Assembly (NCBI GenBank): GCA_003169975.1
Contig: PNAA01000043.1
Location: 21,603-85,602, forward strand
Reading direction: 5' to 3'
Source: Spartobacteria bacterium
Lineage (GTDB): Bacteria > Verrucomicrobiota > Verrucomicrobiia > Chthoniobacterales > UBA10450
Length of the DNA stretch: 64,000 nucleotides
Part shown: positions 9,354-20,856 of the stretch, one piece after another
Layout of the letters: each line of letters opens with the position of its first letter
Numbering within the stretch: the stretch's first letter is position 1
Position numbers and translations under genes: made by a program
The notes under the pieces: model-generated
The model's input: only the letters and a program-made list of their open reading frames with translations
What the model was told of the DNA's origin: nothing
Databases searched by the model: none

Positions 9354-10298
9354 ATGACGGCGATGAAGGTCCCACTGCCCGAGCAAGCGGCTTGGAGAAA
9401 TGTCAGCGACGGCTGGCAGCAGCTTTATGGCAGCTTCGAGGATCTGGGGATCAGCATCGAGTGGCACGATTTCAAGACGAGTCAGCCGCTCGATTGGGCG
9501 GAAAGTTTCCGGCCGGGCAGCATCGAGTTTTGCCTCAATCTGGAAGGCCGCGGCGCGATCGGTTGCCGGAGCAGCGCTTCGCACGATTACGGCCCGAGCA
9601 GCTCGGGCTATTACGCGATCGGCGACGAACCGCTCCACGCGACCCGCCAGGCGCACGATCGCCATCGCTTCGTCACCTTGGAATATTCCCGGCCCTATCT
9701 CCAGGCGCAGGTTGCGGAATCGGAGAGCGAGCTGGCCCCGGCCATGCGCGCGATGATTTTTCCGAAAAAGGAACAGAGCATCGTCTCGTCGCCGCAACCG
9801 ATGTCGGCCGAGCAGCGCGCGATCGTCGCCAGCCTGAGCGAGCCGCCGGTGCCGAAAGCGGCGCGCATCATCTGGTATCGGAGCAAGGCGCTCGAGTTGA
9901 TGTCGCACTTCCTTTTCGAGCCGAAGGATCCGGAATTTTTTTGCATGCGGCAGAAGCGGGTGGCGCGCGACCGCGTGATGCGGACGAAAGAACTGCTGGT
10001 GCGCGACCTGGCGAACCCACCGACTCTCGAGATGCTCGGGCAGGAAGTCGGGTGCAGCCCGTTTTACCTGAGCCGGATTTTCTCGCGCGAAGTTGGCCTG
10101 ACGATCCCGCAGTTTCTGCGCAACGCGCGCATGGAGCGCGCCGCCGAATTGCTCCGCAGCGGCCGCCATAACGTGACCGAGGCCGCGACCGAAGTCGGCT
10201 ACTCGAGCCTGAGCCATTTCAGCAAGGCTTTCTGCGAAACGATCGGCTGCTGCCCGGTCCTCTATCCGGCAGCGAAGCATATTGTGCTTGATCGTTAG
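9354..10298 (+). CDS. AraC-family transcriptional regulator
   Basis: 314 residues. The C-terminal AraC/XylS DNA-binding domain (about 215-305) has two helix-turn-helix units: PPTLEMLGQEVGCSPFYLSRIF and VTEAATEVGYSSLSHFSKAF. The N-terminal 200 residues would be the sensor part; no ligand is evident. The TAG stop falls inside a CGTTAGGC octamer. The ABC-2 permease gene begins 7 bp downstream, so the two may be cotranscribed, with the regulator perhaps controlling the exporter. Confidence 0.88.
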   Translation: MTAMKVPLPEQAAWRNVSDGWQQLYGSFEDLGISIEWHDFKTSQPLDWAESFRPGSIEFCLNLEGRGAIGCRSSASHDYGPSSSGYYAIGDEPLHATRQAHDRHRFVTLEYSRPYLQAQVAESESELAPAMRAMIFPKKEQSIVSSPQPMSAEQRAIVASLSEPPVPKAARIIWYRSKALELMSHFLFEPKDPEFFCMRQKRVARDRVMRTKELLVRDLANPPTLEMLGQEVGCSPFYLSRIFSREVGLTIPQFLRNARMERAAELLRSGRHNVTEAATEVGYSSLSHFSKAFCETIGCCPVLYPAAKHIVLDR

Positions 10299-10304
10299 GC
10301 CGGA

Positions 10305-11120
10305 ATGAGTGCCGCGGCCGCCAGCGCCGGAGCCAGACGCTCCGGTCTCTTTCTCCTCCCCACCGCGACTCTTTGGCAGCGCGAGATCGTGCGCTTCTAC
10401 CGCCAGCGCAACCGCATCATCGGCGCGCTGCTTTCCCCGCTCGTTTTCTGGTTTGTCATCGGCTCGGGGATCGGTCCGTCTTTTCGCGTCGGCTCCGCGC
10501 CTGACGGGATGCGCTACCTCGAATATTTCTATCCGGGCACGCTCATCCTGATCATGCTTTTCACCGCGATCTTCTCGACCATCTCGATCATCGAAGATCG
10601 GCGCGAGGGTTTTCTCCAATCTGTCCTGGTCGCGCCGATTTCACCCGGGAGCATCGTTTGCGGGAAAATTCTCGGCGGCACCACGCTCGCCCTCATGCAG
10701 GGCTTCATTTTTCTTTTGCTCGCGCCCTTCGTCGGAATCCACATCACGCCCGAGCGGCTTCTGGTTTGTCTCGGGACGCTTTTCGTTGTCGGGTTTGGCC
10801 TGACCGGTCTCGGATTTCTCGTCGCCTGGCCGATGGAATCCACCCAGGGATTTCACGCCATCATGAACGTCTTCCTGATTCCGCTCTGGCTCATGTCCGG
10901 TGCGCTCTTCCCCGCGACGAACCCGCATTCCTGGATCTTCTGGGCCATCCATCTGAACCCGGTCACCTACGGAGTCGCGGCCGTTAGGCGGGCGCTTTAC
11001 GCCGGCGATCCGGGGGTCCTGCACCTGCCGAGCTTCGCCCTTTCCATCGGACTGTCGCTCGCCTTTGGCCTCGTCATGTACATGATCGCCTACCTCCTCG
11101 TTCAGCGAAAATCTTCATGA
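10305..11120 (+). CDS. ABC-2 type exporter permease
   Basis: 271 residues with about six membrane segments in the DrrB/ABC-2 pattern: [38 protein letters not shown] with the conserved [15 protein letters not shown] turn, then four further segments and a C-terminal segment near 245-265. The ATP-binding partner is not in this stretch; the ABC ATPase at 61811-62683 already has its own permease. The stop overlaps the purH start (ATGA). Confidence 0.85.
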   Translation: MSAAAASAGARRSGLFLLPTATLWQREIVRFYRQRNRIIGALLSPLVFWFVIGSGIGPSFRVGSAPDGMRYLEYFYPGTLILIMLFTAIFSTISIIEDRREGFLQSVLVAPISPGSIVCGKILGGTTLALMQGFIFLLLAPFVGIHITPERLLVCLGTLFVVGFGLTGLGFLVAWPMESTQGFHAIMNVFLIPLWLMSGALFPATNPHSWIFWAIHLNPVTYGVAAVRRALYAGDPGVLHLPSFALSIGLSLAFGLVMYMIAYLLVQRKSS

Positions 11121-12649
11121 AAATCAAACGCGCTCTCATTTCTGTTTCCGACAAATCCGGGGTGGCCGATTTCGCGCGCGAGCTGGAAAAGCAGGGCGTC
11201 GAAATCATCTCCACCGGCGGAACGGCCAGCCTGCTGCGGCAGGAAGGCATCGAGGCGCGCGACGTATCCAGCTTCACCGGATTCCCCGAAATGCTCGACG
11301 GCCGGTTGAAAACGCTGCATCCGAAGGTGCACGGCGCGCTGCTCTACTTGCGCGGCAACAAGGAGCACGAAGCCGCCGCGTGCGCGCACGGGATCGAGCC
11401 GATCGATCTCCTCGTGGTTAACCTCTATCCCTTCGCAGCCACGATCGCGAAACCTGGCGTCAAGCTGGCCGAGGCGATCGAGCAGATCGACATTGGCGGT
11501 CCCGCGATGTTGCGCAGCGCTTCGAAGAATTATCAGTCGATCACGGTGGTGGTCGACCCGGCGGACTACCAGTCGGTGCTAGACGAGATGCGCGATCGCG
11601 ATGGTGAAACGACCCTGAAGCTGCGGGAGCGCCTGGCGATCAAAGCCTTCATCAAAACCTCCGATTACGATCGTGCGATCGCGACCTATCTGAATGAGAA
11701 ACAGAAAACCGAGCCCTCGTTTTCGCTTTCCCTGCCGCTCGTCAGCCGCTTGCGCTACGGCGAGAATCCGCACCAGACCGCGTCGCTTTACGGGACTTTT
11801 GCGGACCACTTCGAAAAGCTGCACGGCAAGGACCTTTCCTTTAACAACCTGCTCGACATCACGGCCGCGGCCGACCTGATCGATGAGTTCTCGGAGCCGA
11901 CGGTCGCGATCCTCAAGCACACCAATCCCTGCGGCGTGGGGAGCGACCCCGATCTGCGGGAAGCGTGGGCGAAGGCTTTCGCGACCGACAAACAAGCGCC
12001 GTTTGGCGGCATCATCATCTGCAATCGGCCGCTCGATCTCCCGGTGGCCAAAGCGATCAGCGAAATCTTCAGCGAAGTGATCATCGCGCCGGATTTCGCG
12101 ACCGACGCTCGCGCCCTGCTCCAGAAAAAGAAAAATCTCCGCCTCATGCGGACGCTGCGACCGGAGGTGCCTAACGAAAAGCCGCAGATGGATGTTCGCT
12201 CCGTGCGCGGCGGTCTGCTCGTGCAGCAAAAGGACGCGGCCGAGCTGGAGGGTCTCGAAACCAAAGTCGTGACCAAACGTCCGCCGACGAAGCAGGAGAT
12301 GGCCGCGATGCTCTTCGGCTGGCGGGTGGTGAAGCACGTAAAATCAAACGCGATCGTTTACGCGGGCGCCGATCGCACCCTGGGCATTGGCGCCGGCCAG
12401 ATGTCGCGCGTCGACGCCTCGCGCATCGCCGTCTGGAAAGCGGTCGAGTCAGGCCTGTCGCTCAAGGGCAGCGCGGTCGCGAGCGACGCATTCTTTCCTT
12501 TCGCCGATGGGTTAATAGCGGCCGCCGAAGCGGGCGCGACCGCGGCGATTCAGCCCGGTGGCTCGGTGCGAGACGAAGAAGCGATCGCCGCCGCCGACGA
12601 GCGCGGCATGGCGATGGTCTTCACCGGCGTCCGGCATTTCCGACACTAG
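11117..12649 (+). CDS. purH: Bifunctional AICAR transformylase / IMP cyclohydrolase
   Basis: Last two steps of IMP synthesis. 510 residues. The N-terminal MGS-like IMP cyclohydrolase domain opens [13 protein letters not shown], with [11 protein letters not shown] and [20 protein letters not shown]. The C-terminal transformylase domain shows [23 protein letters not shown] and the final [10 protein letters not shown] and [12 protein letters not shown]. The ATG overlaps the preceding ABC-2 permease stop. The final 46 bp of strongest similarity (12565-12610) are echoed by a degraded copy at 14798-14843, on the far side of the orphan gene. Confidence 0.97.
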   Translation: MKIKRALISVSDKSGVADFARELEKQGVEIISTGGTASLLRQEGIEARDVSSFTGFPEMLDGRLKTLHPKVHGALLYLRGNKEHEAAACAHGIEPIDLLVVNLYPFAATIAKPGVKLAEAIEQIDIGGPAMLRSASKNYQSITVVVDPADYQSVLDEMRDRDGETTLKLRERLAIKAFIKTSDYDRAIATYLNEKQKTEPSFSLSLPLVSRLRYGENPHQTASLYGTFADHFEKLHGKDLSFNNLLDITAAADLIDEFSEPTVAILKHTNPCGVGSDPDLREAWAKAFATDKQAPFGGIIICNRPLDLPVAKAISEIFSEVIIAPDFATDARALLQKKKNLRLMRTLRPEVPNEKPQMDVRSVRGGLLVQQKDAAELEGLETKVVTKRPPTKQEMAAMLFGWRVVKHVKSNAIVYAGADRTLGIGAGQMSRVDASRIAVWKAVESGLSLKGSAVASDAFFPFADGLIAAAEAGATAAIQPGGSVRDEEAIAAADERGMAMVFTGVRHFRH

Positions 12650-12841
12650 GGGCAGCCACCACTGGTGCTCGGCCTCTCATTGCACGGATTCGCGCGTTGT
12701 TCCATCGAAACATCCGTTGTCAAGATTTTGTAGCCTGACCCCTATTGTTCCGTCCGCGATTCGAAAATCGCACGGCCGTCCAAGCTTTAATTCCACTACG
12801 CGCCGTTAGGCACGAGCTATTCGAAACAGACCGGTTAAGGT

Positions 12842-14683
12842 TTAGTCAAAAAATCGCCAACGAAGCTTTTTCCGAGCCTTCGCGACCAAAGCTTCAAGGG
12901 GAGTTCTTTCGCTAAATTCCCTCATAAACTGTAACGACACCTTGATATTTTGGAGGACAAGTCGTCGACGACGATCGGGAGGGCTCTTCAACATCGCATC
13001 CGTTTCCATCTTCTTTAGATCGCGCACGTGTTGGATAACATCATCTTCAGTCGGAAATTCGTCCTTGCCGATGTACATGCAAACTAACCGATAAAAGCCA
13101 TAACAGAGCGCGTCTTCAAAAGTCGGCCCGTGCAAAGTGGTCACGCTTGGATAAACCAAATAAGCATAACCGAGGTCATTCACCGTACGAACCTGGTCGG
13201 CGTTCAAGTACAATTTTTTGGATTGCGTCACGAAGCCCATCGTATCAGGTGAGGCATCAACCGATTCTTTAGCAATTGCTGTAACGTAGTCTGGCTGTTT
13301 CAACAATCTCACATAACTACCGCTGTTACTGTAAAAACCGTTCAGCATGTTAATTCGTCGACGGAGGTCAAATGGTCGCACATAGCTTCGGTACTTTGCC
13401 AAACCACCTGGTGGACCTGCGATTGGCGAACGTCCATCAGCTAATCGTGCTACGAATTGTTCCGGAATCTCAACACGATTTGTCGTGGCACACCCCTCAT
13501 CATATTGGATCGTGAAACCACTTGTTGCAGCGAATCTCGCCAGTGATTCTGCGGATTTCGGCGCCTCAATGCCCTCCTGCCGCACATTGCGCACGCTCTC
13601 GGCTAACACGACGGAAAGGTCGGATGCATCGCTATCATCCACATTCTGTCCATTCTGCAAGGTCAGAGTGAATCCATTGGGCACCCTCTGAAATAAGTGG
13701 CTTGCTCCTTTCCATCCGATCGATTTGGAGTGGGTGAGAAGAAACACAAGCTCAGCAGCTCCAACTTCCAAGGTCGACGATTTCCCCACCAACTTAGCGT
13801 TTACGGTCGCTAATCTCTCAAACGCTTCTTTGTTCCAAATGATCTGTTCGTTGTGGCAGCACAATATATCCGCGACGGTTTGCTCTTTCGGCATTGACTG
13901 CTGGACCAACTGCCCCTTTTTTTCCGACGTGTCGACGAAAGTCAGGCCGGCTTCTGCAAAGGCTTCAGGCCAAGATTGCAAGCGATCGAAGTTTTTAATA
14001 ACCTCTTCCAGTTTAGGCGTACCCGCGATGGCGGTAAGTGCCACCAATTGCAGTCGAGCGGATGACATCAGCATTGGCCGCATATCAAATCGAAAGACTG
14101 TCTGCTCCTCGCCCTTCGTAAGTTCGTATTCGTTTCTCCAACCCTCGACTAGGACTCGAGACACACCCACTTTCCACCCTTCTGCCTGAGCTTGGGCAAG
14201 ATAGCCTGCGATTGTTCTTGCGGCCTCCTTCGGATCACGCGCCTTGATGGCAGTAAGTGGGAAACGCGAGGCGAATGACGCCTCGGGGACTGGCATTCTC
14301 AGTGCAGCTTCAGTTGCTTGCTCTCTCAACTCCTCAGGCACCGGTGCTGAATCAGAGAGCTGCGAAATGTCAAAGAACATGGGGTAGATTTGCTCTGGAT
14401 TGAGCCAATTTTGTTTAGGAGTTCTGCTAACGCGGATCAACTGCTCGCAAATAGCATTATTCTTGTGGTAGCGACGGCCGGCATCGAACCAATCCTTATC
14501 CTTACCGCCAAAGATGATCTCGATCAGAACGCGCTCGATTCCCGGAGCAAGTAACGGATGAATGCGCCCTAATTGGCGCGGGCTGTCGACCGACGCTCCA
14601 CTGCCGTCGCGCGACAGGATTTCCTTGACCGTTTTCTGTATAACCTCCTCTAGCGACATCGGAACCAGCTTAGTGACGTTCAA
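12842..14683 (-). CDS. Large orphan protein of unknown function, probably acquired
   Basis: 613 residues, no signal peptide and no membrane segment. I recognise no family and no catalytic motif. The N-terminal third contains GGKDKDWFDAGRRYHK and the C-terminal third VTTLHGPTFEDALCYGFYRLV. The DNA is visibly richer in A and T than its neighbours and holds no CGTTAGGC octamer, unlike flanking genes. It sits alone between purH and a degraded duplicate of the purH 3' end, suggesting insertion as a unit. The start is TTG at 14683 or ATG at 14659 (MSLEEVIQ). A stand-alone accessory or defence role is possible but only from context. Confidence 0.75.
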   Translation of the reverse strand: MNVTKLVPMSLEEVIQKTVKEILSRDGSGASVDSPRQLGRIHPLLAPGIERVLIEIIFGGKDKDWFDAGRRYHKNNAICEQLIRVSRTPKQNWLNPEQIYPMFFDISQLSDSAPVPEELREQATEAALRMPVPEASFASRFPLTAIKARDPKEAARTIAGYLAQAQAEGWKVGVSRVLVEGWRNEYELTKGEEQTVFRFDMRPMLMSSARLQLVALTAIAGTPKLEEVIKNFDRLQSWPEAFAEAGLTFVDTSEKKGQLVQQSMPKEQTVADILCCHNEQIIWNKEAFERLATVNAKLVGKSSTLEVGAAELVFLLTHSKSIGWKGASHLFQRVPNGFTLTLQNGQNVDDSDASDLSVVLAESVRNVRQEGIEAPKSAESLARFAATSGFTIQYDEGCATTNRVEIPEQFVARLADGRSPIAGPPGGLAKYRSYVRPFDLRRRINMLNGFYSNSGSYVRLLKQPDYVTAIAKESVDASPDTMGFVTQSKKLYLNADQVRTVNDLGYAYLVYPSVTTLHGPTFEDALCYGFYRLVCMYIGKDEFPTEDDVIQHVRDLKKMETDAMLKSPPDRRRRLVLQNIKVSLQFMREFSERTPLEALVAKARKKLRWRFFD

Positions 14684-14797
14684 TCGGAAAGGCCATCACA
14701 CAAATTGCGGCCGCTTGTGAGCGGCTGAGGCTCAGTCCGATCCGAACTTCGAGGGCAAAAAGGGGTCGATCCCAATGGCTGACTCCTATTCTTTTTG

Positions 14798-14843
14798 GGT
14801 GCGCAACGAGGAAGCGATCGTCGCCGACGACGATCGCGGCGTT
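14798..14843 (+). pseudogene. Degraded copy of the purH 3' end
   Basis: 46 bp matching 12565-12610 of purH at 38 positions by my hand alignment, in the same reading frame (VRNEEAIVADDDRG against [14 protein letters not shown]). The match stops abruptly on both sides. It lies on the far side of the orphan gene from intact purH, so the two copies bracket the insert. Confidence 0.6.
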
Positions 14844-14894
14844 GGCTTGAGCGTTTTCTGCTTTCCGGGGAGCGCACTGCGAAGCCTCTACGGG

Positions 14895-15419
14895 TCAGGC
14901 TATGCGCCGCCTGCGCCGGAACATCGCTGACTGCACGATGATCCCGAAAATCGTCAGCGCCACGACCAGGATGGTCGTGCCGGTGCTCGGGAGTTGAATG
15001 GTGCTCGTAAGCAAGCGCGCGCCCTCGATCGCGGAGAAAATAATCAGCGCCCAATCGAAGAGCGCGAGGAGCAGAAACGCGCCGATGATTCCGCCGACCA
15101 CGAAAGTGATTACGGAATAGTGCGCATGGTTGACGACTAACGCCGCGACGACGGCGATCGCGACGCGTCCGCCGACGAGGAAACCGGCGCCGCCGATCGC
15201 GATCTTCTGGAGGAGGACCGCGAAAAGCGCGCCGGCCAGGCCGAGGCCGAGGGAGAGGAGGAGGGAAAGCCAGAGAGGCGGGTTGTGGCTCAGGTAGGGC
15301 GCGAGTTGGAGGCCAATCGCGAAGCCGAGCGCGGCGACGAAAAGCCAAAAGAGCCGGCGTCCGAAAAAGAGGAGCGCGACGCCGAGCAGCGCGCTGAGGA
15401 TGGGCAACGACGAATGCAT
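14895..15419 (-). CDS. Membrane protein with TMEM198/DUF4203-like architecture
   Basis: 174 residues, mostly hydrophobic, with about six to seven predicted membrane segments beginning LPILSALLGVALLFFGRRLFW, and a basic C-terminus MFRRRRRIA. The glycine-rich helices (LLSLGLGLAGALFAVLLQKIAIGGAGFLVGG region) resemble DUF4203/TMEM198 proteins. Function unknown. It begins just beside a 93-bp palindromic repeat. Confidence 0.7.
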   Translation of the reverse strand: MHSSLPILSALLGVALLFFGRRLFWLFVAALGFAIGLQLAPYLSHNPPLWLSLLLSLGLGLAGALFAVLLQKIAIGGAGFLVGGRVAIAVVAALVVNHAHYSVITFVVGGIIGAFLLLALFDWALIIFSAIEGARLLTSTIQLPSTGTTILVVALTIFGIIVQSAMFRRRRRIA

Positions 15420-15468
15420 CCCGCGAAGTTTAACGACGAAAGGCAGCGCGGCCAGCGTTTACCGCGTC

Positions 15469-15561
15469 GTCATCCCGAGCGCAGCCGAGGGATCCCGTTG
15501 AGCGACCCTAACGGTTCCGCCACGGGATCCCTCGACTCCGCTGCGCTTCGCTCGGGATGAC
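15469..15561. repeat. 93-bp palindromic repeat (family A), intergenic copy
   Basis: Same length and same ends (GTCATCCCGAGCG / GCTCGGGATGAC) as the copy inside the cysteine desulfurase gene at 319-411. It fills the gap between two genes. Confidence 0.85.
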
Positions 15562-15574
15562 GGCGCTGCGGCCG

Positions 15575-17260
<1,686 letters not shown>

Positions 17261-17326
17261 GAAGTGAGTAACTTAGCCCCAAAGAGGGCGCTGTTCATGT
17301 CAGCCCGCGCGCGCGAGAGCAGAATG

Positions 17327-17471
17327 CCGGGGAGCGCGGGCCACTGGCCCGCTGGCCGGTGCGCCTCGCGCCGGCGGACTTGGAAAGTCCACGACCGCCG
17401 GGCGGGCGAACGATCACCCGCAAGGGACGCTGAAGAAAAGTTCGCGAAGGCGGGGCGCCCGCGCTCCCCAG
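17327..17471. repeat. Inverted-repeat element (family E)
   Basis: The ends CCGGGGAGCGCGGGC and GCCCGCGCTCCCC are inverted copies; inside, GAAAAGTTCGCGAAGGCG matches the other copy at 6719-6841 in inverse orientation. It occupies most of the 236-bp gap between the M28 and M3 peptidase genes. Confidence 0.7.
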
Positions 17472-17496
17472 AAGGAGAGAAGTCGCAGCGGGGGGG

Positions 17497-19653
17497 CTAC
17501 GAATTGGGCGGCGCGTTGCCGGTGCTGCTCTCTTTTGAGGAAGCGCCTTTCGATTTGGCGGGGCTCTCGATGCCCAGCGTTTTTAGGAACGGCTGAATCG
17601 AGCGATCGCGTCCGAGGAAGTTGTGGATCGAGATGTCGATGTCGCGCGATCCGCCCGGCGCGTAGATTTCCTTGCGCAATTTCATCCCGGCCGTCTTGTC
17701 GAGGAATCCGTTAGGCGCGTTTTCGAAAACGGTCGCCATGTCGGCGGCGATCGCGTCGGCCCAGGCGTAACCGTAGTAGCCGGCGTCATAGCCGACGAGG
17801 TGGCCGAAGTAGGCGACAAACGCCGTATCCGGATCGATCGGCAGAAAGTCTTTTTCAAAGATCGGGTTCGACATCGCGACGCAGTCGTAGGGTTGCCCCT
17901 CGGGATGGATGTCGTGGAGCGTGAGATCGATGTCGGCGAAGGTGAATTGCCGGCGATAGGTCACCCCGATGGTGGCAAGTTTTGCTTCTTTCATCTTCGC
18001 GATCGTCTCCGCCGGGATTTTCTTGGAGGGATCGCGATAATCCGCTGCGAAGATGTCGAGCACTTTCTTGTTCCAGACCCAGTTTTGCAGCATCTGCGAC
18101 GGCGCCTCGACGAAATCCGCCGGGACGCTCGTGCCGGAGAAGCGCACATCCTTGACCGTGGTCACGATGGCGTGGAGGGCGTGACCGAATTCGTGGAAGA
18201 GAGTTTCAACGTCCTGGTGACTGAGAAGCGAAGGCTTGTCCTTGGCCGGCGGCGGGAAGTTGCAGATGAGCGCGACGGTCGGGCGCTGATACTTTCCGTT
18301 AGGCAACAACTTGCCCGGAATGATGCCAAATTCCGCGAAGTGATTGAACTTCCCGTCGCGCGGAAACATGTCGAGATAGAACATGCCGAGCGGCTGGCCG
18401 CTGTCCGCGTCGGTCACCATGTAGAGTTGCAAATCGTCGATCCATTTATCCGGCGCGATGATCTTGGTAAACTTCAGTCCGAAGATGCTCTGGTAGATGT
18501 TGAACATGCCGTCGAGCACGCGCTGGAACGGGAAATAAACGCGGAGCGCTTCCGTATCGACGGTGTATTTCTCCTTCTTGATTTGGTTCGTGAAATAGCG
18601 CCAATCCCACTTACTGATCTGCGCGTTCGGGTCTTTGGTTTCCGCGATCTTGAGCTTGCGCAGTTCCGCGACCTCGGCCTCGAACTTCGGCTGAATGCCG
18701 GCAATGAGATCGTGGATGAAAGTCTTCGCCGCGGCGCCGTTCTTCGCCATTTTGATTTCGATCTGGAAATCATCCCACGATTTGTAGCCGAGCAGGAGCG
18801 CGATCTGGTTGCGATGGGCGAGGATGTCGTTCAGCACTGGCACATTTTTCTCGCGCGCGAGATTGAACCGCACCTGGTAAAGATGCTTTCTCGTTTCCTC
18901 TTTCTTCGCCGTTTCCTCGACTGTGTTGTAATGGAAGGTGACGTTCGCCAGCACGGTGTAGGAGTCGTCCCCGGTCTTGACCCCGGGTGATTCGAGGATG
19001 CTATCCGGTACGCCTTCCAGTTCGGCCTTGGTGAACACGACCGGCGCTTTCACCGCCACGATGTTGGCCTCGAAATCGGTTTCCAGTTTCGCCAGTTCTT
19101 TGCGCAACCTCTCGACCTCCGCGCGTTTGTCGGGCGGCAACGCGAGACCGGCGCGGCGATAGTCCCGCAGGGTGTATTCGAGCAGAAGCGCGTCTTCGCC
19201 TTCGAGTTTCGGCTTGGTGTCGGCGTAGGCCTTGACCGCTTTGTAAACGTCGTCGCGGTAATCGACTCCGACCGCCCAATCCTGGAAAACCTTGATTGCT
19301 TTCTCGGCCGCGTCGCGCATCGCGGCTTCCTGGTTGGTCTGTTGAATGACGACCGTTTTTTGGATCGCGATCGTCGCGTCGTTCTGGAGGTCATCAATCG
19401 CGCCGACGGTGCTGGCGAAGGTCACTTTGCTCAGGTCCTGTTTCCCGATCACGTCGAGCGCGGCGTTGGCTTTGGCGATCGCGCCGTCGATCTCGCCCTG
19501 CACCTCGACGGGTGTTTTGGGCCACGTCGGGATCGTGAGGACTTCGTTGGCCTTCTCCGCGGCGGCCTGGAAATCGGAGAGACTTTTGACATCGTCGGCA
19601 CGAAGTGGAAGGGCGAAGGCCGCGAGCAGACTAACGAGTAGCAAATGTTTCAT
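17497..19653 (-). CDS. M3-family zinc oligopeptidase (Dcp/OpdA-like)
   Basis: 718 residues with a signal peptide (MKHLLLVSLLAAFALPLRA) pointing to a periplasmic enzyme. The zinc motif HEFGH is in DVETLFHEFGHALHAI, with the downstream Glu within the following helix as in thimet-type peptidases, and the family signature FYLDMFPRDGKFNHFAEFG region. Family members cleave short peptides. The ATG at 19653 is chosen because the upstream frame runs into a repeat. It is followed by the M28 peptidase on the same strand. Confidence 0.92.
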   Translation of the reverse strand: MKHLLLVSLLAAFALPLRADDVKSLSDFQAAAEKANEVLTIPTWPKTPVEVQGEIDGAIAKANAALDVIGKQDLSKVTFASTVGAIDDLQNDATIAIQKTVVIQQTNQEAAMRDAAEKAIKVFQDWAVGVDYRDDVYKAVKAYADTKPKLEGEDALLLEYTLRDYRRAGLALPPDKRAEVERLRKELAKLETDFEANIVAVKAPVVFTKAELEGVPDSILESPGVKTGDDSYTVLANVTFHYNTVEETAKKEETRKHLYQVRFNLAREKNVPVLNDILAHRNQIALLLGYKSWDDFQIEIKMAKNGAAAKTFIHDLIAGIQPKFEAEVAELRKLKIAETKDPNAQISKWDWRYFTNQIKKEKYTVDTEALRVYFPFQRVLDGMFNIYQSIFGLKFTKIIAPDKWIDDLQLYMVTDADSGQPLGMFYLDMFPRDGKFNHFAEFGIIPGKLLPNGKYQRPTVALICNFPPPAKDKPSLLSHQDVETLFHEFGHALHAIVTTVKDVRFSGTSVPADFVEAPSQMLQNWVWNKKVLDIFAADYRDPSKKIPAETIAKMKEAKLATIGVTYRRQFTFADIDLTLHDIHPEGQPYDCVAMSNPIFEKDFLPIDPDTAFVAYFGHLVGYDAGYYGYAWADAIAADMATVFENAPNGFLDKTAGMKLRKEIYAPGGSRDIDISIHNFLGRDRSIQPFLKTLGIESPAKSKGASSKESSTGNAPPNS

Positions 19654-19675
19654 AGGAATTCGTGTTGGCAATTTG

Positions 19676-19760
19676 ATCAGGACAGGATTAACAGGATTTA
19701 GCAGGATTCGTGGAAAAGGAAAATTCATCATCCCGTAAATCCCGTTAATCCTGTCATCCT
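19676..19760. repeat. Inverted repeat with AGGATTAACAGG-type arms (family F)
   Basis: ATCAGGACAGGATTAACAGG on the left and CCGTTAATCCTGTCATCCT on the right. It lies between the divergent M3 peptidase and marC genes; the other copy is at 7886-7974. Confidence 0.75.
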
Positions 19761-19784
19761 CTCCCACTTGCCGGCCGTATCGCG

Positions 19785-20366
19785 ATGCAAGATTTCGCCA
19801 CCAAATTTGTCATCGCCTTCATCCCCATTTTCGTGGCGATCGACGCCATCGGGATGGTCGCGATTTTCATTGGCCTGGGGGCGGGCGTCGACGAGAAACG
19901 CCGCAAGCAGGAAGCGCTCATCGGCATCGGAACGGCCCTGGCCATCTCAGTCGGGTTTGTCTTTCTCGGAAAACTGATTTTCAAGGCGCTCGGGATCACG
20001 GTCGCCGATTTCCAAGTTGCGGGCGGCCTGCTGCTGCTCACGTTTGCCGTGCGCGATTTGCTCGATTTGGGGGGCGACAAAAAGCCCACGAGCGAGGACT
20101 TCGGAGTGGTGCCGCTCGGGATGCCGCTGATTGCGGGGCCCGCCCTGCTGACCGCGCTCCTGGTTTTGACCGATTCGGTGGGCGCGGCTTTCACGTTGCT
20201 GTCGCTCATCCTGAACCTCTTGATCGTGGCGGTGGTCTTTTGTTACGCGGATCGGCTGACAAAATGGCTCGGTAAACAAGGAATCAAGGGCGTCTCGAAA
20301 CTGGTTTCGCTCCTGCTGGCCGCGATCGCGGTCAGCCTGATCCGGCGTGGATGGCTGGGACGATAA
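19785..20366 (+). CDS. MarC-family integral membrane protein
   Basis: 193 residues with six hydrophobic segments in the MarC (UPF0056) pattern: FVIAFIPIFVAIDAIGMVAIFIGL, the re-entrant VAGGLLLLTFAVRDLL, and MPLIAGPALLTALLVL with its conserved Pro-Leu-x-x-Gly-Pro sequence. Function in this family is not settled despite the name. The stop lies 9 bp from the convergent CoA-binding gene. Confidence 0.88.
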   Translation: MQDFATKFVIAFIPIFVAIDAIGMVAIFIGLGAGVDEKRRKQEALIGIGTALAISVGFVFLGKLIFKALGITVADFQVAGGLLLLTFAVRDLLDLGGDKKPTSEDFGVVPLGMPLIAGPALLTALLVLTDSVGAAFTLLSLILNLLIVAVVFCYADRLTKWLGKQGIKGVSKLVSLLLAAIAVSLIRRGWLGR

Positions 20367-20374
20367 GGGACGGA

Positions 20375-20758
20375 TCAAAACAACCCGGAACGCAGCATCA
20401 CGAGGGTACAGCCTTCGACCACTTCGATCCCGGCGCCGCTGGCTGCGGCGGCCAGTTCCTCGTTTTCCGCGCCGGGGTTCATGATGATCCGTTGTGGGTT
20501 CGCGGCCAGGATTTCATCGATCAACGGCGCCGAGCGGGCCGGGTCGAGGTAGATGGTGACGGTATGCACCGGTTCGCCGATGTCCGCCAGAGCCGGAAAA
20601 CAAATCATCCCCTCGATCTCGTCGTAGGCCGGATTCACTGGGATTGGCCGGTAGTCGAAGCTCGCCAGCAACCGTAACGCCTGGTTGGAGTAGCGTTCGG
20701 GCTTGGGCGAGGCGCCGAGCACGGCCACGTTGCGTTTTGTCTCTGGAATCAAGGCCAT
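20375..20758 (-). CDS. CoA-binding domain protein (YccU-like)
   Basis: 127 residues forming one Rossmann-type CoA-binding domain: VAVLGASPKPERYSNQALRLL (nucleotide-binding loop), RPIPVNPAYDEIEGMICFPAL, and IIMNPGAENEELAAAA. The ATG at 20758 (MALIPETKRN) fits the family; the longer frame upstream is not conserved in character. Metabolic role unknown. It is convergent with marC and divergent from hpnH. Confidence 0.88.
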   Translation of the reverse strand: MALIPETKRNVAVLGASPKPERYSNQALRLLASFDYRPIPVNPAYDEIEGMICFPALADIGEPVHTVTIYLDPARSAPLIDEILAANPQRIIMNPGAENEELAAAASGAGIEVVEGCTLVMLRSGLF

Positions 20759-20856
20759 GGTGAACAAGAATGTGTGGTCAAGCGTCGAATTGGTGAATGG
20801 ATCGTCTCGGTCGGCTCCATTGACAGTCGTAGCACGCTTGTTAGTATCCCGCACTT

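Noticed and set aside
14680..15348. 222-codon Arg/Pro-rich open frame
   Set aside because: Overlaps the membrane-protein gene on the same strand in another frame; composition is that of a shadow frame.
17623..18990. 455-codon open frame antisense to the M3 peptidase
   Set aside because: A shadow of a clear HEFGH peptidase gene in high-G+C DNA.
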